Positions 1 through 10,584 of a DNA stretch of 61,047 bases are shown here, piece after piece. The notes under the pieces were generated by a model, which had not been told where the DNA came from, made no database searches, and was given only the letters and a program-made list of their open reading frames with translations. Position numbers and translations under genes: made by a program. The DNA comes from Candidatus Methylacidiphilales bacterium (GTDB lineage Bacteria; Verrucomicrobiota; Verrucomicrobiia; Methylacidiphilales; JAAUTS01): NCBI GenBank assembly GCA_028713655.1, contig JAQTNW010000021.1, positions 1 to 61,047 of the forward strand, given 5' to 3'. Positions within the stretch are counted from its first letter, which is position 1. Every line of letters starts with the position of its first letter.

Positions 1-117
1 CCGTTTCCCTGACTTCAGAAGCTTCTGGCGGGCGACGTGCTCCGCACGGCGCGTGACAGAAGGAATCGCGCAGCGATTAGAGCAGTTGCAGCCTATCACC
101 TGATTATTCCTTTATTA

Positions 118-456
118 TTAATCCCAATCTGTGTGTAAGCCGACAGAAAATTTAATCCGGTGGGCGTAACTGTCGTTCGCTGTGGACTCCACCGAACCTC
201 CAATGCCAAAAACCTGAGCGACACTAATACCAGCTCCCGCCTTATCGGTAGAGCCACTCCCCACGATTACTGCGACATCAAATGAAATGCCCGGGATGTC
301 TTTACTACCACCAATATTTTTGTGGATGCGATATGGGGCTTGAGAATACTTGCCTCCATGCTTCTCATGTATTTCGGCGTTGGCCTCTTTAACTCCGACG
401 GCTATTTCAACCAGTGTCGTCTTAACAAAAGTTCGTAAATCCATTTGGGTGTTCAT
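118..456 (-). CDS. Small hypothetical protein, possibly trypco2-like
   Basis: A 112-residue protein of unknown function. It has an N-terminal amphipathic helix (about residues 6-28, DLRTFVKTTLVEIAVGV), a central beta strand (ISFDVAVIVG), a glycine-rich turn (GAGISVAQVFGIGGS) and a last strand (HRIKFSVGL). This helix-strand-Gly-rich-strand layout resembles the small trypco2 domain found with trypsin-like proteases in conflict systems, but no protease gene is in view and the likeness is by eye only. It has no signal peptide or membrane segment. It stands alone beside tRNA-Arg, so context does not help. The coding call rests on a full start-to-stop frame with protein-like composition. Confidence 0.55.
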   Translation of the reverse strand: MNTQMDLRTFVKTTLVEIAVGVKEANAEIHEKHGGKYSQAPYRIHKNIGGSKDIPGISFDVAVIVGSGSTDKAGAGISVAQVFGIGGSVESTANDSYAHRIKFSVGLHTDWD

Positions 457-546
457 TTATTCCGTTTTTTCATATCAAGTGGCATAGGCGCGGTGTTGAT
501 TGTTTCCCGTGAAGCACCCCGCGGCAGTTTTTCAAAGAAATTCGGC

Positions 547-622
547 TGGCGCTCCCGGCAGGATTTGAACCTGCGACCAACGGATTAGAAATCCGCTGCT
601 CTATCCCCTGAGCTACGGGAGC
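547..622 (-). tRNA. tRNA-Arg (anticodon TCT)
   Basis: On the minus strand a complete cloverleaf can be drawn. The acceptor stem is GCTCCCG with CGGGAGC, the anticodon loop TTTCTAA gives anticodon TCT, and the T arm reads GCAGG-TTCAAAT-CCTGC. The 3' CCA is encoded (547-549). It decodes AGA codons. Confidence 0.96.
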
Positions 623-893
623 CAAGCATCCAATTGCAACAACCCGATTTCCAAAGAATTGCGCCCATTTCAAAAGATGGAAAACAACGGATAAAACCAG
701 TCCGCGCGCGATTCTTCGGCATCAATCAGCAAAAGGGTATGCCAGAATATCAAAGGATGGAAAAGAGAAATGGAAGGAGCCTCCGGCCCGATTCCAGAAG
801 GAAGGTGGAACACTTCCCAAATTGCGCCGGATTTTGCACTTTCAAAAGCCCGTGCCCTGCGGCAGTCTGGTTGTGTTTATATTGTCAAGACCC

Positions 894-1886
894 ATGAACC
901 CAATACCTCCAGAAACTGCCCCTGCAAATACGATCACGCCCGAGCAGGCGGAGTATTTGCAGAGCCTGCGCCGCGGCATGACCGGCTACCTCGCAGTCCA
1001 TATCCCGTTCCCACTCTTTCAAGCCGGGCGGCGGACCGAACTGCAGGCCCGGATTCAACAGCTTGTGGATAGTAAATTGGCCGAACAAGAGACTGAACTG
1101 GCCCCGCATCTCCACGACAAACTGATCCTGGACATTCTGACCGGAATGCCATCACAAACCGCTACACTACCTGGAATGGCCGTATCCGAAAATGTAGTCC
1201 ACACGGTGGAAACTCTCCGCGCCCTGATTGTCCCTTACATGGCCCGCCATATCAGCAATGATCTCTTGCAGGAGGGGCACGAAAAAACACTGGCAAAAAA
1301 AATCATACAGCTCGTGGATGAAAAGCTGGCAGCCGACTCAATTCGAATCGACGCCGCAATGCGCCACTCCCTGATTGAAGTCATCTGCCGCAATGCCAAT
1401 GTGCCGGTTCCGGAAATCATCGATCCGACGCCACCCATGTCCATACCCGCAACCCCGGCCAAGCCGGAAGCCGTGGCAAAACCGCCGGCAGCGCACCAAC
1501 CGGCAACAGCGCTCAAACCACACCTCGCTCCCACCAAGCCCACGACTCAACCTGGAAACTCTGAAAAAAAAGCCACAAAAATAATCCCGCGCACCACTCA
1601 CATTCGAACCGGGCTTATCCAACCGCCTGCGCCCGCCCTAAAGCCCGATGCAGAGTCCGATGAAATCCTATTTACCGACGATCTGAAGCGCGAACTGCTC
1701 CTGGCAATCGGCCAGGGACTCGATGCCAAAATCATGGGCAGCGGCGATGAAGCCGCCGTCCGGAAACACATCTCAAATTTAATCGAGTCGTACTGCGCGA
1801 AACACAACCTCGATCTCGAGGATGAAATCGAGAACGTGTTGTTCCAGGCCATTCTCAGCGGCGAAGGAGTCGAGTTCCAACTCTGA
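894..1886 (+). CDS. Protein with three copies of a helical module joined by a Pro/Ala linker
   Basis: A 330-residue soluble protein not assigned to a known family. Three stretches align with each other: residues about 22-84, 104-168 and 262-323. Each runs LR..M..Y then a helix of the type I..LVD.KLA and ends in a helix like LI..I ([27 protein letters not shown]). A Pro/Ala/Lys-rich linker (about 177-255) separates copies 2 and 3. The module resembles the all-helical domain that precedes the ATPase of CpaF/TadA secretion ATPases, but there is no P-loop here. The ATG at 894 was preferred because the longer frame starting at 822 adds 24 residues with no sign of coding value. The aldo/keto reductase starts 50 bases downstream. 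Confidence 0.75.
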   Translation: MNPIPPETAPANTITPEQAEYLQSLRRGMTGYLAVHIPFPLFQAGRRTELQARIQQLVDSKLAEQETELAPHLHDKLILDILTGMPSQTATLPGMAVSENVVHTVETLRALIVPYMARHISNDLLQEGHEKTLAKKIIQLVDEKLAADSIRIDAAMRHSLIEVICRNANVPVPEIIDPTPPMSIPATPAKPEAVAKPPAAHQPATALKPHLAPTKPTTQPGNSEKKATKIIPRTTHIRTGLIQPPAPALKPDAESDEILFTDDLKRELLLAIGQGLDAKIMGSGDEAAVRKHISNLIESYCAKHNLDLEDEIENVLFQAILSGEGVEFQL

Positions 1887-1936
1887 GCCAGTCTGACTCC
1901 CGACAGTCTCCAAAACCTCCCAACACAAAACCCCGC

Positions 1937-3121
1937 ATGTTCACCCGCCGTTTTGGAAAAACCAATTTGCAAATGCCCGTCTTTTCCTGCGGCGGCATGC
2001 GCTACCAGCATAAATGGCAGGACGTCCCCCCGGAAGAGATCCCAAAGGCCAACCAGGACAATCTCGAACAAACCATCCACCGCGCCCTGGAACTCGGCAT
2101 CAACCACATTGAAACCGCCCGTGGCTACGGCACGTCCGAAATGCAACTGGGCCGGCTCCTGCCCAAACTCCCGCGCGAAAAAATGATCGTCCAGACCAAG
2201 GTCGCCCCGGTTGCGGACCCGAAGGAGTTCCTGGCGACTTTCAACAAATCGATGGACTACCTCCACTTGGAGTACGTCGATCTGTTTTCCATCCACGGCA
2301 TCAACAACGCCGAATGCCTCGACTTCACAATCCGCCCGGGCGGCTGCCTTGAAGCCGCGCGTAAGCTGCAGCGCGAAGGCAGGGTTCGTTTCATCGGATT
2401 TTCCACCCACGGCCATACCGACACCATCCGCAAGGCCATCGCCACAACCGAGTTCGATTACGTCAACCTGCACTGGTATTTTGTCAACCACGCCAACTGG
2501 CCCGCCGTCGAAGACGCCCGCAAGCTGGACATGGGCGTCTTTATCATCAGCCCGAGCGACAAGGGCGGACTCCTATACAAACCGCCGGAAAAACTCGTCA
2601 AGCTCTGCGAACCGCTTTCACCCATCGCCTTTAACGACCTCTATTGCCTCGGCCGCCCGGAGGTGCATACCCTCAGCATCGGAGCAAGTCGGCCCACCGA
2701 TTTCGACGAGCATGTCCAGGCCCTCAAGTTCTACGACCGGATCGGGGAGGTCGTTCCGCCCATCGCCGCGCGGCTGCACGCGGAACTGGCGCGCGTTCTG
2801 GGCAGGGACTGGATGGAAAATTGGGATAAGAATATCCCCGACTGCGACTTCGTCCCCGGCGAAATCAATCTCAAGGAAATCCTCCGGCTCTGGAACTGGG
2901 CCAGGGGCCTCGACATGGTTGAATTTGGGAAAATGCGCTACAACCTGCTCGGCAACGCCGGGCACTGGTTCCCGGGCCAGAACGCTGAAAAAGCCGCCGA
3001 AACCAACCTCGCCCCGGTCCTCCAAAACAACCCCTTGCGAGACCGCATCCCCGGCGTTCTGAAGGAAGCCCATCAACTCCTTTTTGAAGCCCCTGTGAAA
3101 CGACTCAGCCAGTCGGATTGA
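1937..3121 (+). CDS. Aldo/keto reductase family oxidoreductase
   Basis: A 394-residue member of the aldo/keto reductase superfamily (NADPH-dependent carbonyl reduction on a TIM barrel). The N-terminal barrel holds [15 protein letters not shown], with Tyr64 as the expected acid/base, Lys88 (IVQTKVAP) and His120 ([10 protein letters not shown]). The usual catalytic Asp is Glu59 here (HIETARGYG against the common HIDTA). A C-terminal extension of about 90 residues follows the barrel. No CxxCxxC iron-sulfur motif was seen, although several long bacterial relatives carry one. No Shine-Dalgarno precedes the ATG. Substrate unknown; the neighbours do not suggest a pathway. Confidence 0.85.
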   Translation: MFTRRFGKTNLQMPVFSCGGMRYQHKWQDVPPEEIPKANQDNLEQTIHRALELGINHIETARGYGTSEMQLGRLLPKLPREKMIVQTKVAPVADPKEFLATFNKSMDYLHLEYVDLFSIHGINNAECLDFTIRPGGCLEAARKLQREGRVRFIGFSTHGHTDTIRKAIATTEFDYVNLHWYFVNHANWPAVEDARKLDMGVFIISPSDKGGLLYKPPEKLVKLCEPLSPIAFNDLYCLGRPEVHTLSIGASRPTDFDEHVQALKFYDRIGEVVPPIAARLHAELARVLGRDWMENWDKNIPDCDFVPGEINLKEILRLWNWARGLDMVEFGKMRYNLLGNAGHWFPGQNAEKAAETNLAPVLQNNPLRDRIPGVLKEAHQLLFEAPVKRLSQSD

Positions 3122-3474
3122 AACCATTTTAACGCAAAGGGCATAAGACGCTAAGTCGCAAGAAGCGCAAAAGCCATTGATTGCTTGCCGCAAAAGAACA
3201 CAAAAATCACAAAGAACCAGAAACGTGAAACTGAGATTTTCCTCTGTGTGGCTCAGTTGCTCCGTGAGAGAAATTGATTTTGGTTTGAGATCAAACCCTT
3301 CATGCCCTCCATGTTTTTCATGGTAAAATGTTCGCACTCCGGACGAATCCGTCCTCCGATGGATTTTCCCTTGCGCCTTTTGCCCTTCGCGCCTTGGCGT
3401 TAAAATTCGACTCCTTCTGTGTGGTAAACCCCGATATTGCATTTACGCCGCTTATGGCTAAGCATTGGATGTTT
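3122..3474. repeat. Repeat-rich intergenic gap before aconitase
   Basis: This gap holds no convincing gene. Two related arms face each other: 3129-3174 (beginning TTTTAACGCAAAGGGC) and 3368-3404 (ending GCGCCTTGGCGTTAAAA), so the segment between them could fold back on itself. The same word family (aacgcaaag, gcgcaaagg, ggcgcaagg) recurs at 11918-11940, 13069-13095 and 45975-46075. The frame can be extended upstream from the aconitase start through this repeat, but that translation looks like repeat, not protein. Confidence 0.6.
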
Positions 3475-6333
<2,859 letters not shown>

Positions 6334-6658
6334 TAAGAGGGGCGGAAAGGTCGCCGCAGCGACCGCTTCGGGGGGTGTGGTCATTTCTCTCACAGAGCCA
6401 CTGAGAACACGGAGAGAAATGTGGAATTCAGAACATGTTATAATTCATAATTCAAACTTCTGAATTTTTCCCTGCATCTATCCCCCTGACAAGGGGGTTT
6501 GTGTTTAACCAAGAACTACGGACCAAGAACGACTCTTCCTCTATCAAGCTCCCTCATTGCGCACAAATACTGGATCGCCACGGCCCAACTCCGACATGGG
6601 TCGCGAGTGTTCCAGATGTGCCTCCTAATGAACAGATGTGATAAAATGTTGAAAGATA
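6334..6658. repeat. Intergenic gap with AATTC-type repeat
   Basis: No gene seen. Bases 6386-6468 carry a degenerate motif (cacagagccactgagaacac, then gaattcagaac and taattcataattcaaact) that recurs at 13132-13208 and in shorter form at 26612-26660. The rest (6470-6658) shows no recognisable signal. Confidence 0.5.
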
Positions 6659-6887
6659 GGATGTTAGCTAAAACGCCAACGGCGTTTCGTCCTTCAGCCC
6701 AGGGTTGCCACGCCGAAGCGTAGCGAAGGCGGGAGCTACCCTGGGTAAAATAAAAAAATCACCCCGAACCCTGAAAGCGGTTCCGGCAATTGTATGCCTG
6801 CCACAACCCGCGTTGGGGTTGAAAATCATTTTGATAAATACCCCGCTCAAAACAGCTTTTTTGAAAGGTTTGGGTTCTCGCAATGAC
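6659..6887 (+). repeat. Dispersed 229-bp repeat, copy 1
   Basis: Near-identical in long stretches to the reverse complement of 18461-18690. Shared words include gatgttagctaaaacg (one mismatch), the 40-base core around ccacgccgaagcgtagcgaa, the flanking ACCCTGGG/CCCAGGGT inverted pair, cgaaccctgaaagcggttcc, and caaggtttgggttctc at the distal end. The middle (6788-6838) has diverged most. It encodes no protein. The inner inverted pair suggests a stem in any transcript. Confidence 0.85.
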
Positions 6888-6956
6888 TATCGGAGTCGGC
6901 CCCATTCATTTATTTATTGTCCCAATGCCCGTTGAATTCGCAGGCGGAGTCTGCCC

Positions 6957-7361
6957 TCATTTTTGCGGTTCAATTCGTGCTCCAACAGGAAGCTTATCAT
7001 TCAGTTTTATTGGGAGACGTAACCGCATTGCAACTCGCAAGCAATCAGAATCATTGAATTGTGCGAGCGAGTCAGGAGATAACATCGCCAGACAGCCTTC
7101 ACCGAATTTGTCCTCCAAAAAATACGGCCACACGTCATTGATTTCGTTAAAGTCAACGTGGATGCAAGCCCATGTCTCAAATTGGTTGGCAACCCGCATT
7201 AATTCCCGCATGAATTGATCCACGCCGTTGTAGCACTCGCTCAAGTTTAATTTTGAATCACTGGCCGCTTGTTTTTGACAACTGAGCCATAGCGATAGCG
7301 CAGACGCGAATATGGCGGCGGGATCCGGATGTATGGTGGCAGACTCAATTTTATGATTCAT
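6957..7361 (-). CDS. Hypothetical protein, divergent from HNH nuclease
   Basis: A 134-residue protein that I do not recognise. It has globular composition with an aromatic-rich centre (NQFETWACIHVDFNEIND) followed by VWPYFLEDKFG, and a helical C-terminal half. It has no signal peptide or transmembrane segment and four cysteines that form no obvious motif. The ATG at 7361 was chosen because the longer frame from 7403 adds an uncharacteristic Cys-rich lead. It starts 88 bases from, and points away from, the HNH nuclease at 7450, so the two may share a control region. It could be an immunity or accessory protein to that nuclease, but this is only positional. Confidence 0.55.
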   Translation of the reverse strand: MNHKIESATIHPDPAAIFASALSLWLSCQKQAASDSKLNLSECYNGVDQFMRELMRVANQFETWACIHVDFNEINDVWPYFLEDKFGEGCLAMLSPDSLAQFNDSDCLRVAMRLRLPIKLNDKLPVGARIEPQK

Positions 7362-7449
7362 AACCCGGCATATACACCTGGCCTGGTTTGCCAACTCGGG
7401 CAAGATTTTTCAGCTTCTATTTTTACAACACATCGGCCAGCCTGACCGC

Positions 7450-8244
7450 ATGACAAAAGCTCCATCTGTGAAATGGACGCGCGAACATTTGCTGATTGCT
7501 TTGAATCTTTACTGCAAATTGCCGTTCGGCAGCTTTGACAGCAACAATGTGGTGGTGAAAGAAGTTGCCGCCAAGATGGGGCGAACCCCAAACAGTCTGG
7601 CAATGAAGCTCAGCAATCTTGCCTCACTCGATCCGGTTCAACGAGCCCGTGGAATCAAAGGGCTTGACGGTGCGTCCAAGCAAGATCAACTGATGTGGGA
7701 TGAATTTCAGGGCAATCTTCCGATGCTAGGCGTGGAAAGCGAGCAATTGCTGCACGATTTATTCACCAAAGACGAGACGAAGGAAGTGGATTTTTTGCAA
7801 CGCGGCAAACCACGAATCATTGTTCCAAGCGGGCCAACGGAAACACAGGCAACAGTCAAAATCCGGCGTGGCCAGCAATTCTTCCGGCAGGCTGTTCTCA
7901 ACGCTTACGATGTTCGTTGCTGCATCAGCGGTATCAACGTGCCGTGCCTGCTGATCGCAAGTCACATCAAACCGTGGGGAAAATTTCCGAATGACCGGCT
8001 GAACCCCCAAAATGGACTTTGCTTGTCCGCGCTTCACGATGCCGCGTTTGATGAAGGACTTATCACGCTTGACGAGAAATTGAGCGTTGTTTTGAGTAAC
8101 CAACTCCGGGGCTTCTTTCCGCAAACAGCATTGGAACAAAATTTTATTCCGTTTGAGGGTAAGCCGATTCGCTTGCCGGATAAATTAGCCGAGCCGGACG
8201 TGGATTTTATTCGCTTCCACCGTGAAGTGATTTTTAAGCGTTAA
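7450..8244 (+). CDS. HNH endonuclease
   Basis: A 264-residue protein. The C-terminal half (about residues 140-230) is an HNH nuclease domain: RQAVLNAYDVRCCISG, then SHIKPW with His172, NPQNGLCLS with Asn188 and HDAAFDEGL with His196, which would hold the metal and cut DNA. This form, with the SHIKPW...NGL..HDxAFD order, is common among stand-alone restriction-like nucleases. The N-terminal part (about 1-75) looks like a helix-turn-helix (KEVAAKMGRTPNSLAMKLSN) that may read DNA sequence. No methyltransferase is adjacent, so a modification partner is not evident. The gene is flanked by a divergent unknown gene and a zeta-like toxin pair, which marks an accessory stretch. Confidence 0.85.
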   Translation: MTKAPSVKWTREHLLIALNLYCKLPFGSFDSNNVVVKEVAAKMGRTPNSLAMKLSNLASLDPVQRARGIKGLDGASKQDQLMWDEFQGNLPMLGVESEQLLHDLFTKDETKEVDFLQRGKPRIIVPSGPTETQATVKIRRGQQFFRQAVLNAYDVRCCISGINVPCLLIASHIKPWGKFPNDRLNPQNGLCLSALHDAAFDEGLITLDEKLSVVLSNQLRGFFPQTALEQNFIPFEGKPIRLPDKLAEPDVDFIRFHREVIFKR

Positions 8245-8455
8245 AGTTTGATTCCGAAGCTAATCGGTGAGACGTGAAGAGGCAGAACGAGCCCTATCGC
8301 ATATTAGCGAACTAGAGAAGTAGCAAGACAATCCATTACACGCTTTCCACATTCATAGCCCCGCTTAAGCGAGCACGCAACGAGACGGCATCAACAGGCC
8401 ATGATGCAGGAACTTTTCACCGGAAGGATACGGTTGATTTGAAAGGAGGAGGCGC

Positions 8456-8465
8456 TAAGGTGATC
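8456..8465 (+). promoter_or_regulatory. Strong extended Shine-Dalgarno
   Basis: TAAGGTGATC ends two bases before the ATG at 8468. It matches both ends of the 16S rRNA 3'-tail complement with the middle AGG deleted; a second AGGAGG lies just upstream (8444-8449). Most other starts in the window have no such site. Confidence 0.5.
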
Positions 8466-8467
8466 TT

Positions 8468-8689
8468 ATGACGGATCAAGACATTCAGGCACTCGAAGAC
8501 CAGTTCCCCGCTGTTTCCGGATCGGCCTTCGCCGCCGCACGGGATCAAGTGCTGAAGTCGGGGCAAAGCGTATTGCAGTCCGAAAACGGCGTCATCTACG
8601 AGATCTTCCCCGATGGCCGGCGGATTGAGGTGAAAAAGATCGAGCCTCCCACCCATTTCATCACCGGCCGTATCTTCACCATCAAGTGA
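8468..8689 (+). CDS. Putative antitoxin-like small protein
   Basis: A 73-residue protein preceding, and overlapping by the GTGA junction, the P-loop kinase-like gene at 8686. It has an acidic helical N terminus (DQDIQALEDQFPAVSG) and a C-terminal beta hairpin (GVIYEIFPDGRRIEVKKI). The size, tight coupling and position upstream of a zeta-toxin-like gene suggest an antitoxin or partner, an inference from context since the sequence matches no family I can name. Confidence 0.65.
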   Translation: MTDQDIQALEDQFPAVSGSAFAAARDQVLKSGQSVLQSENGVIYEIFPDGRRIEVKKIEPPTHFITGRIFTIK

Positions 8690-9432
8690 GCACGCCGACC
8701 CCACGGCTGCGCATGTTCGCCGGGCCGAATGGTTCGGGAAAAAGCACGTTGAAGTCCTATCTGACGCCCAACCTACTCGGGGTTTATTTAAACCCGGACG
8801 AGATGGAGATGGAAATCCGCCGTCAGGGCTTTATGGATTTCTCGGCTTACGGCATCCATGCCACTGAAGAGGAAATACGGAACTTTTTCACAGGATCGGC
8901 CTTCTTGAAGGAGCTGGGTTTTGCCAGCGAAGCAGCGCAGCTTGGTTTCGCAATCGGGCGGGTGAATTTTGGGATGGTAAAAGTGAATTCCTACTTTGCC
9001 TCGGTCGGAGCAGATTTTCTGCGGCAGAAACTGTTGGAGCAGAAGATATCGTTCACTTTCGAGACGGTGATGTCGCACTTCGGCAAGGTGGATCTGCTGG
9101 TACAGGCGCAGGCGGCGGGTTATCGGACATATCTATATTTTGTGGCCACAGATGATCCTGCCATCAATATTTCACGGGTACAAAATCGCGTGAAATTGCA
9201 TGGGCATGATGTGCCGAAGGATAAAATTGAAACGCGTTATTATCGCTCGCTGGATCTGCTGATGGATGCGATCCGGCACACGAACCGGGCCTATATCTTT
9301 GACAATTCCGGTGATAGCGCGGATGGCAGGCAGACTTGGCTGGCGGAAATCACAGAAGGCAAGCAGTTGGAATTGAAGACAGAACAGATCCCCGCCTGGT
9401 TCAAGCGGGCGGTTCTGGAAAAGCTTGGCTGA
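8686..9432 (+). CDS. Zeta-toxin-like P-loop kinase
   Basis: A 248-residue protein with a Walker A loop at residues 13-21 (GPNGSGKST) right after the first beta strand (LRMFAGP), as in zeta toxins and related small-molecule kinases. Downstream are FTFETVMSH and a LYFVATDDP strand followed by a helix and R-rich segment (INISRVQNRVKLHGHDVP), which correspond to the substrate- and nucleotide-binding regions of the family. Classic zeta toxins phosphorylate UDP-N-acetylglucosamine; the substrate here cannot be told. Translation starts at a GTG overlapping the stop of the 73-residue gene, so the pair is coupled. Confidence 0.8.
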   Translation: MSTPTPRLRMFAGPNGSGKSTLKSYLTPNLLGVYLNPDEMEMEIRRQGFMDFSAYGIHATEEEIRNFFTGSAFLKELGFASEAAQLGFAIGRVNFGMVKVNSYFASVGADFLRQKLLEQKISFTFETVMSHFGKVDLLVQAQAAGYRTYLYFVATDDPAINISRVQNRVKLHGHDVPKDKIETRYYRSLDLLMDAIRHTNRAYIFDNSGDSADGRQTWLAEITEGKQLELKTEQIPAWFKRAVLEKLG

Positions 9433-9606
9433 ATCACCCACCCCGCGAATGCCAGAACAACCGCGATCCGAACGCAAGTCCCAAAACCGCGTCATCGCCC
9501 TGTTCGTCAACAAAGGTCCCATCCTGCAGGTTCACCTGCGTGGATTGACAGATCCAAGCCGCCACCCAGGACAAGCCGTTAAGAACCTCGCCGTGCAATT
9601 CGTGTC

Positions 9607-9635
9607 TTGCGCAATTGGAAGTGTTGTCTTACAAC
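9607..9635 (+). promoter_or_regulatory. Candidate leaderless promoter of the first VapBC-type pair
   Basis: TTGCGC (9607-9612) and TACAAC (9630-9635) are 17 bases apart, and the ATG at 9643 begins 7 bases after the -10 box, where transcription would be expected to start. A 5-bp inverted repeat (GTTGT/ACAAC, 9623-9635) overlaps the -10 and could be an operator. Confidence 0.35.
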
Positions 9636-9642
9636 TTTGCTC

Positions 9643-9852
9643 ATGAGTAACACGATCACCATTCGATTGCCGGAAGATCTGCGCCGGTGGCTGGAGAAGG
9701 AGGCGAAACTGACGGGTCTGCCCAAGGGCCGGATCGTGCGGGAGCAACTGGAACTCTCGCGCACGCGGAAGGCGCGCCAGCCTTTTCTTGACCTGGCCGG
9801 AAGCGTCGAAGGTGCGCCCGGCCTCAGCCGCAAGCGGGGCTTCCAGCGGTGA
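9643..9852 (+). CDS. Ribbon-helix-helix antitoxin (VapB/CopG type)
   Basis: A 69-residue protein starting with the ribbon strand SNTITIRLPEDL followed by two helices (RRWLEKEAKLTGLPKGRI and VREQLELSR), the standard ribbon-helix-helix DNA-binding fold of type II antitoxins. The tail (about 45-69) would wrap the toxin. It overlaps the PIN-domain gene by a GTGA junction. Such proteins normally bind their own promoter. The ATG at 9643 is preferred over the upstream one at 9607, which would add an unrelated lead. Confidence 0.85.
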   Translation: MSNTITIRLPEDLRRWLEKEAKLTGLPKGRIVREQLELSRTRKARQPFLDLAGSVEGAPGLSRKRGFQR

Positions 9853-10262
9853 ACGGGATTGCCGACACGGGCTTTCTGGTCGCCTTCGCCAACCGCAGGG
9901 ACGATTATTTTCCGTGGGCCCACGCGCTGGCGGAGAATGTCCATGAACCGCTCCTCACCTGTGAGGCGGTGCTGGCCGAGACGGCATTTCATCTCAGGAA
10001 CAGCGCGCTGGTGCTGCGGTTGCTGGAAACCGGGCTCGTGCGGCTGGCCTTCGACCTGGAGAGCCACCGTCCGGAACTCGCGGAACTGGCCCGGCGGTAT
10101 GCCGACCGCCAGCCCGACCTGGCCGACCTCTGCCTCATCCGCATCAGTGAACTGAATCCGAAGCTGCCGGTGATCACGGTGGATGGCGACTTCAAGCTCT
10201 ACCGGCGCAACCGCCGTGAGAGCATCCCCGTCGTCATGCCCCCGGATCTGGAGTGTGCTTGA
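9849..10262 (+). CDS. PIN-domain ribonuclease toxin (VapC-like)
   Basis: A 137-residue PIN-domain protein. The acidic residues of the metal site are Asp6 (IADTGFLVAF), Glu44 (CEAVLAETAF), Asp90/Asp93 (QPDLADLCL) and Asp112/Asp114 (TVDGDFKLY). The family cleaves RNA, often tRNA or rRNA, when freed from the antitoxin. The start is GTG within the antitoxin stop. DGDFKLYRR near the C terminus is typical of VapC relatives that sit with a CopG-like partner. Confidence 0.88.
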   Translation: MNGIADTGFLVAFANRRDDYFPWAHALAENVHEPLLTCEAVLAETAFHLRNSALVLRLLETGLVRLAFDLESHRPELAELARRYADRQPDLADLCLIRISELNPKLPVITVDGDFKLYRRNRRESIPVVMPPDLECA

Positions 10263-10271
10263 TGAAAAAAG

Positions 10272-10343
10272 TGGGTTGACTGGGACTCGAACCCAGAACC
10301 AATACCTTAAAAGGGTACTGCTCTACCATTGAGCTATCAACCC
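10272..10343 (-). tRNA. tRNA-Lys (anticodon TTT)
   Basis: The minus strand folds as a cloverleaf with acceptor stem GGGTTGA/TCAACCC, anticodon loop CTTTTAA (anticodon TTT) and T arm CTGGG-TTCGAGT-CCCAG. CCA is not encoded after the discriminator A, unlike the Arg and Glu tRNAs in this window. Confidence 0.95.
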
Positions 10344-10423
10344 CGAGTCCAGCCAAAAGGGCCGGAGAGCCGGATAATTTCCACCCAAAAAACCGCCCTG
10401 TCAATGCCAGAAATGCGCCTTCC

Positions 10424-10515
10424 TAGCCCGGATGTTTCACAGCTTATGAAAACCTCAGCAAAGTGTCCTGCTCCAAAGTGTGGCAGGAACCGAGGGTGCG
10501 GCTACATCCGGGCTA
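10424..10515. repeat. 92-bp element bounded by perfect 12-bp inverted repeats
   Basis: TAGCCCGGATGT (10424-10435) is the exact inverse of ACATCCGGGCTA (10504-10515). The interior has a weaker inner inverted pair (gtcctgct/ggcaggaa region) and no reading frame of note. The structure resembles a non-autonomous miniature element, or a long hairpin in RNA. It lies between tRNA-Lys and the 3' end of hemL. Confidence 0.6.
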
Positions 10516-10530
10516 ATCCTGCTTAAAGCT

Positions 10531-10580
10531 TTAAACTTACTTGTCCGCCATAGCCTTGGCGAAGGCGGAAGACTTTAAAC
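10531..10580. repeat. Small hairpin repeat downstream of hemL
   Basis: The sequence tccgccatagccttggcgaa followed by ggcggaagac forms a GTCCGCC/GGCGGA stem flanked by TTTAAAC words. A related copy with a longer loop is at 26694-26756. Its position just past the hemL stop suits a transcript end, but there is no clear T tract. Confidence 0.5.
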
Positions 10581-10584
10581 TAAA

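Noticed and set aside
470-673. 67-codon frame over tRNA-Arg
   Set aside because: It is the translation of the tRNA gene and its flanks, a common false call.
822-893. Upstream extension of the triple-repeat protein
   Set aside because: The added 24 residues have no helical repeat character, and an ATG at 894 begins a natural N terminus.
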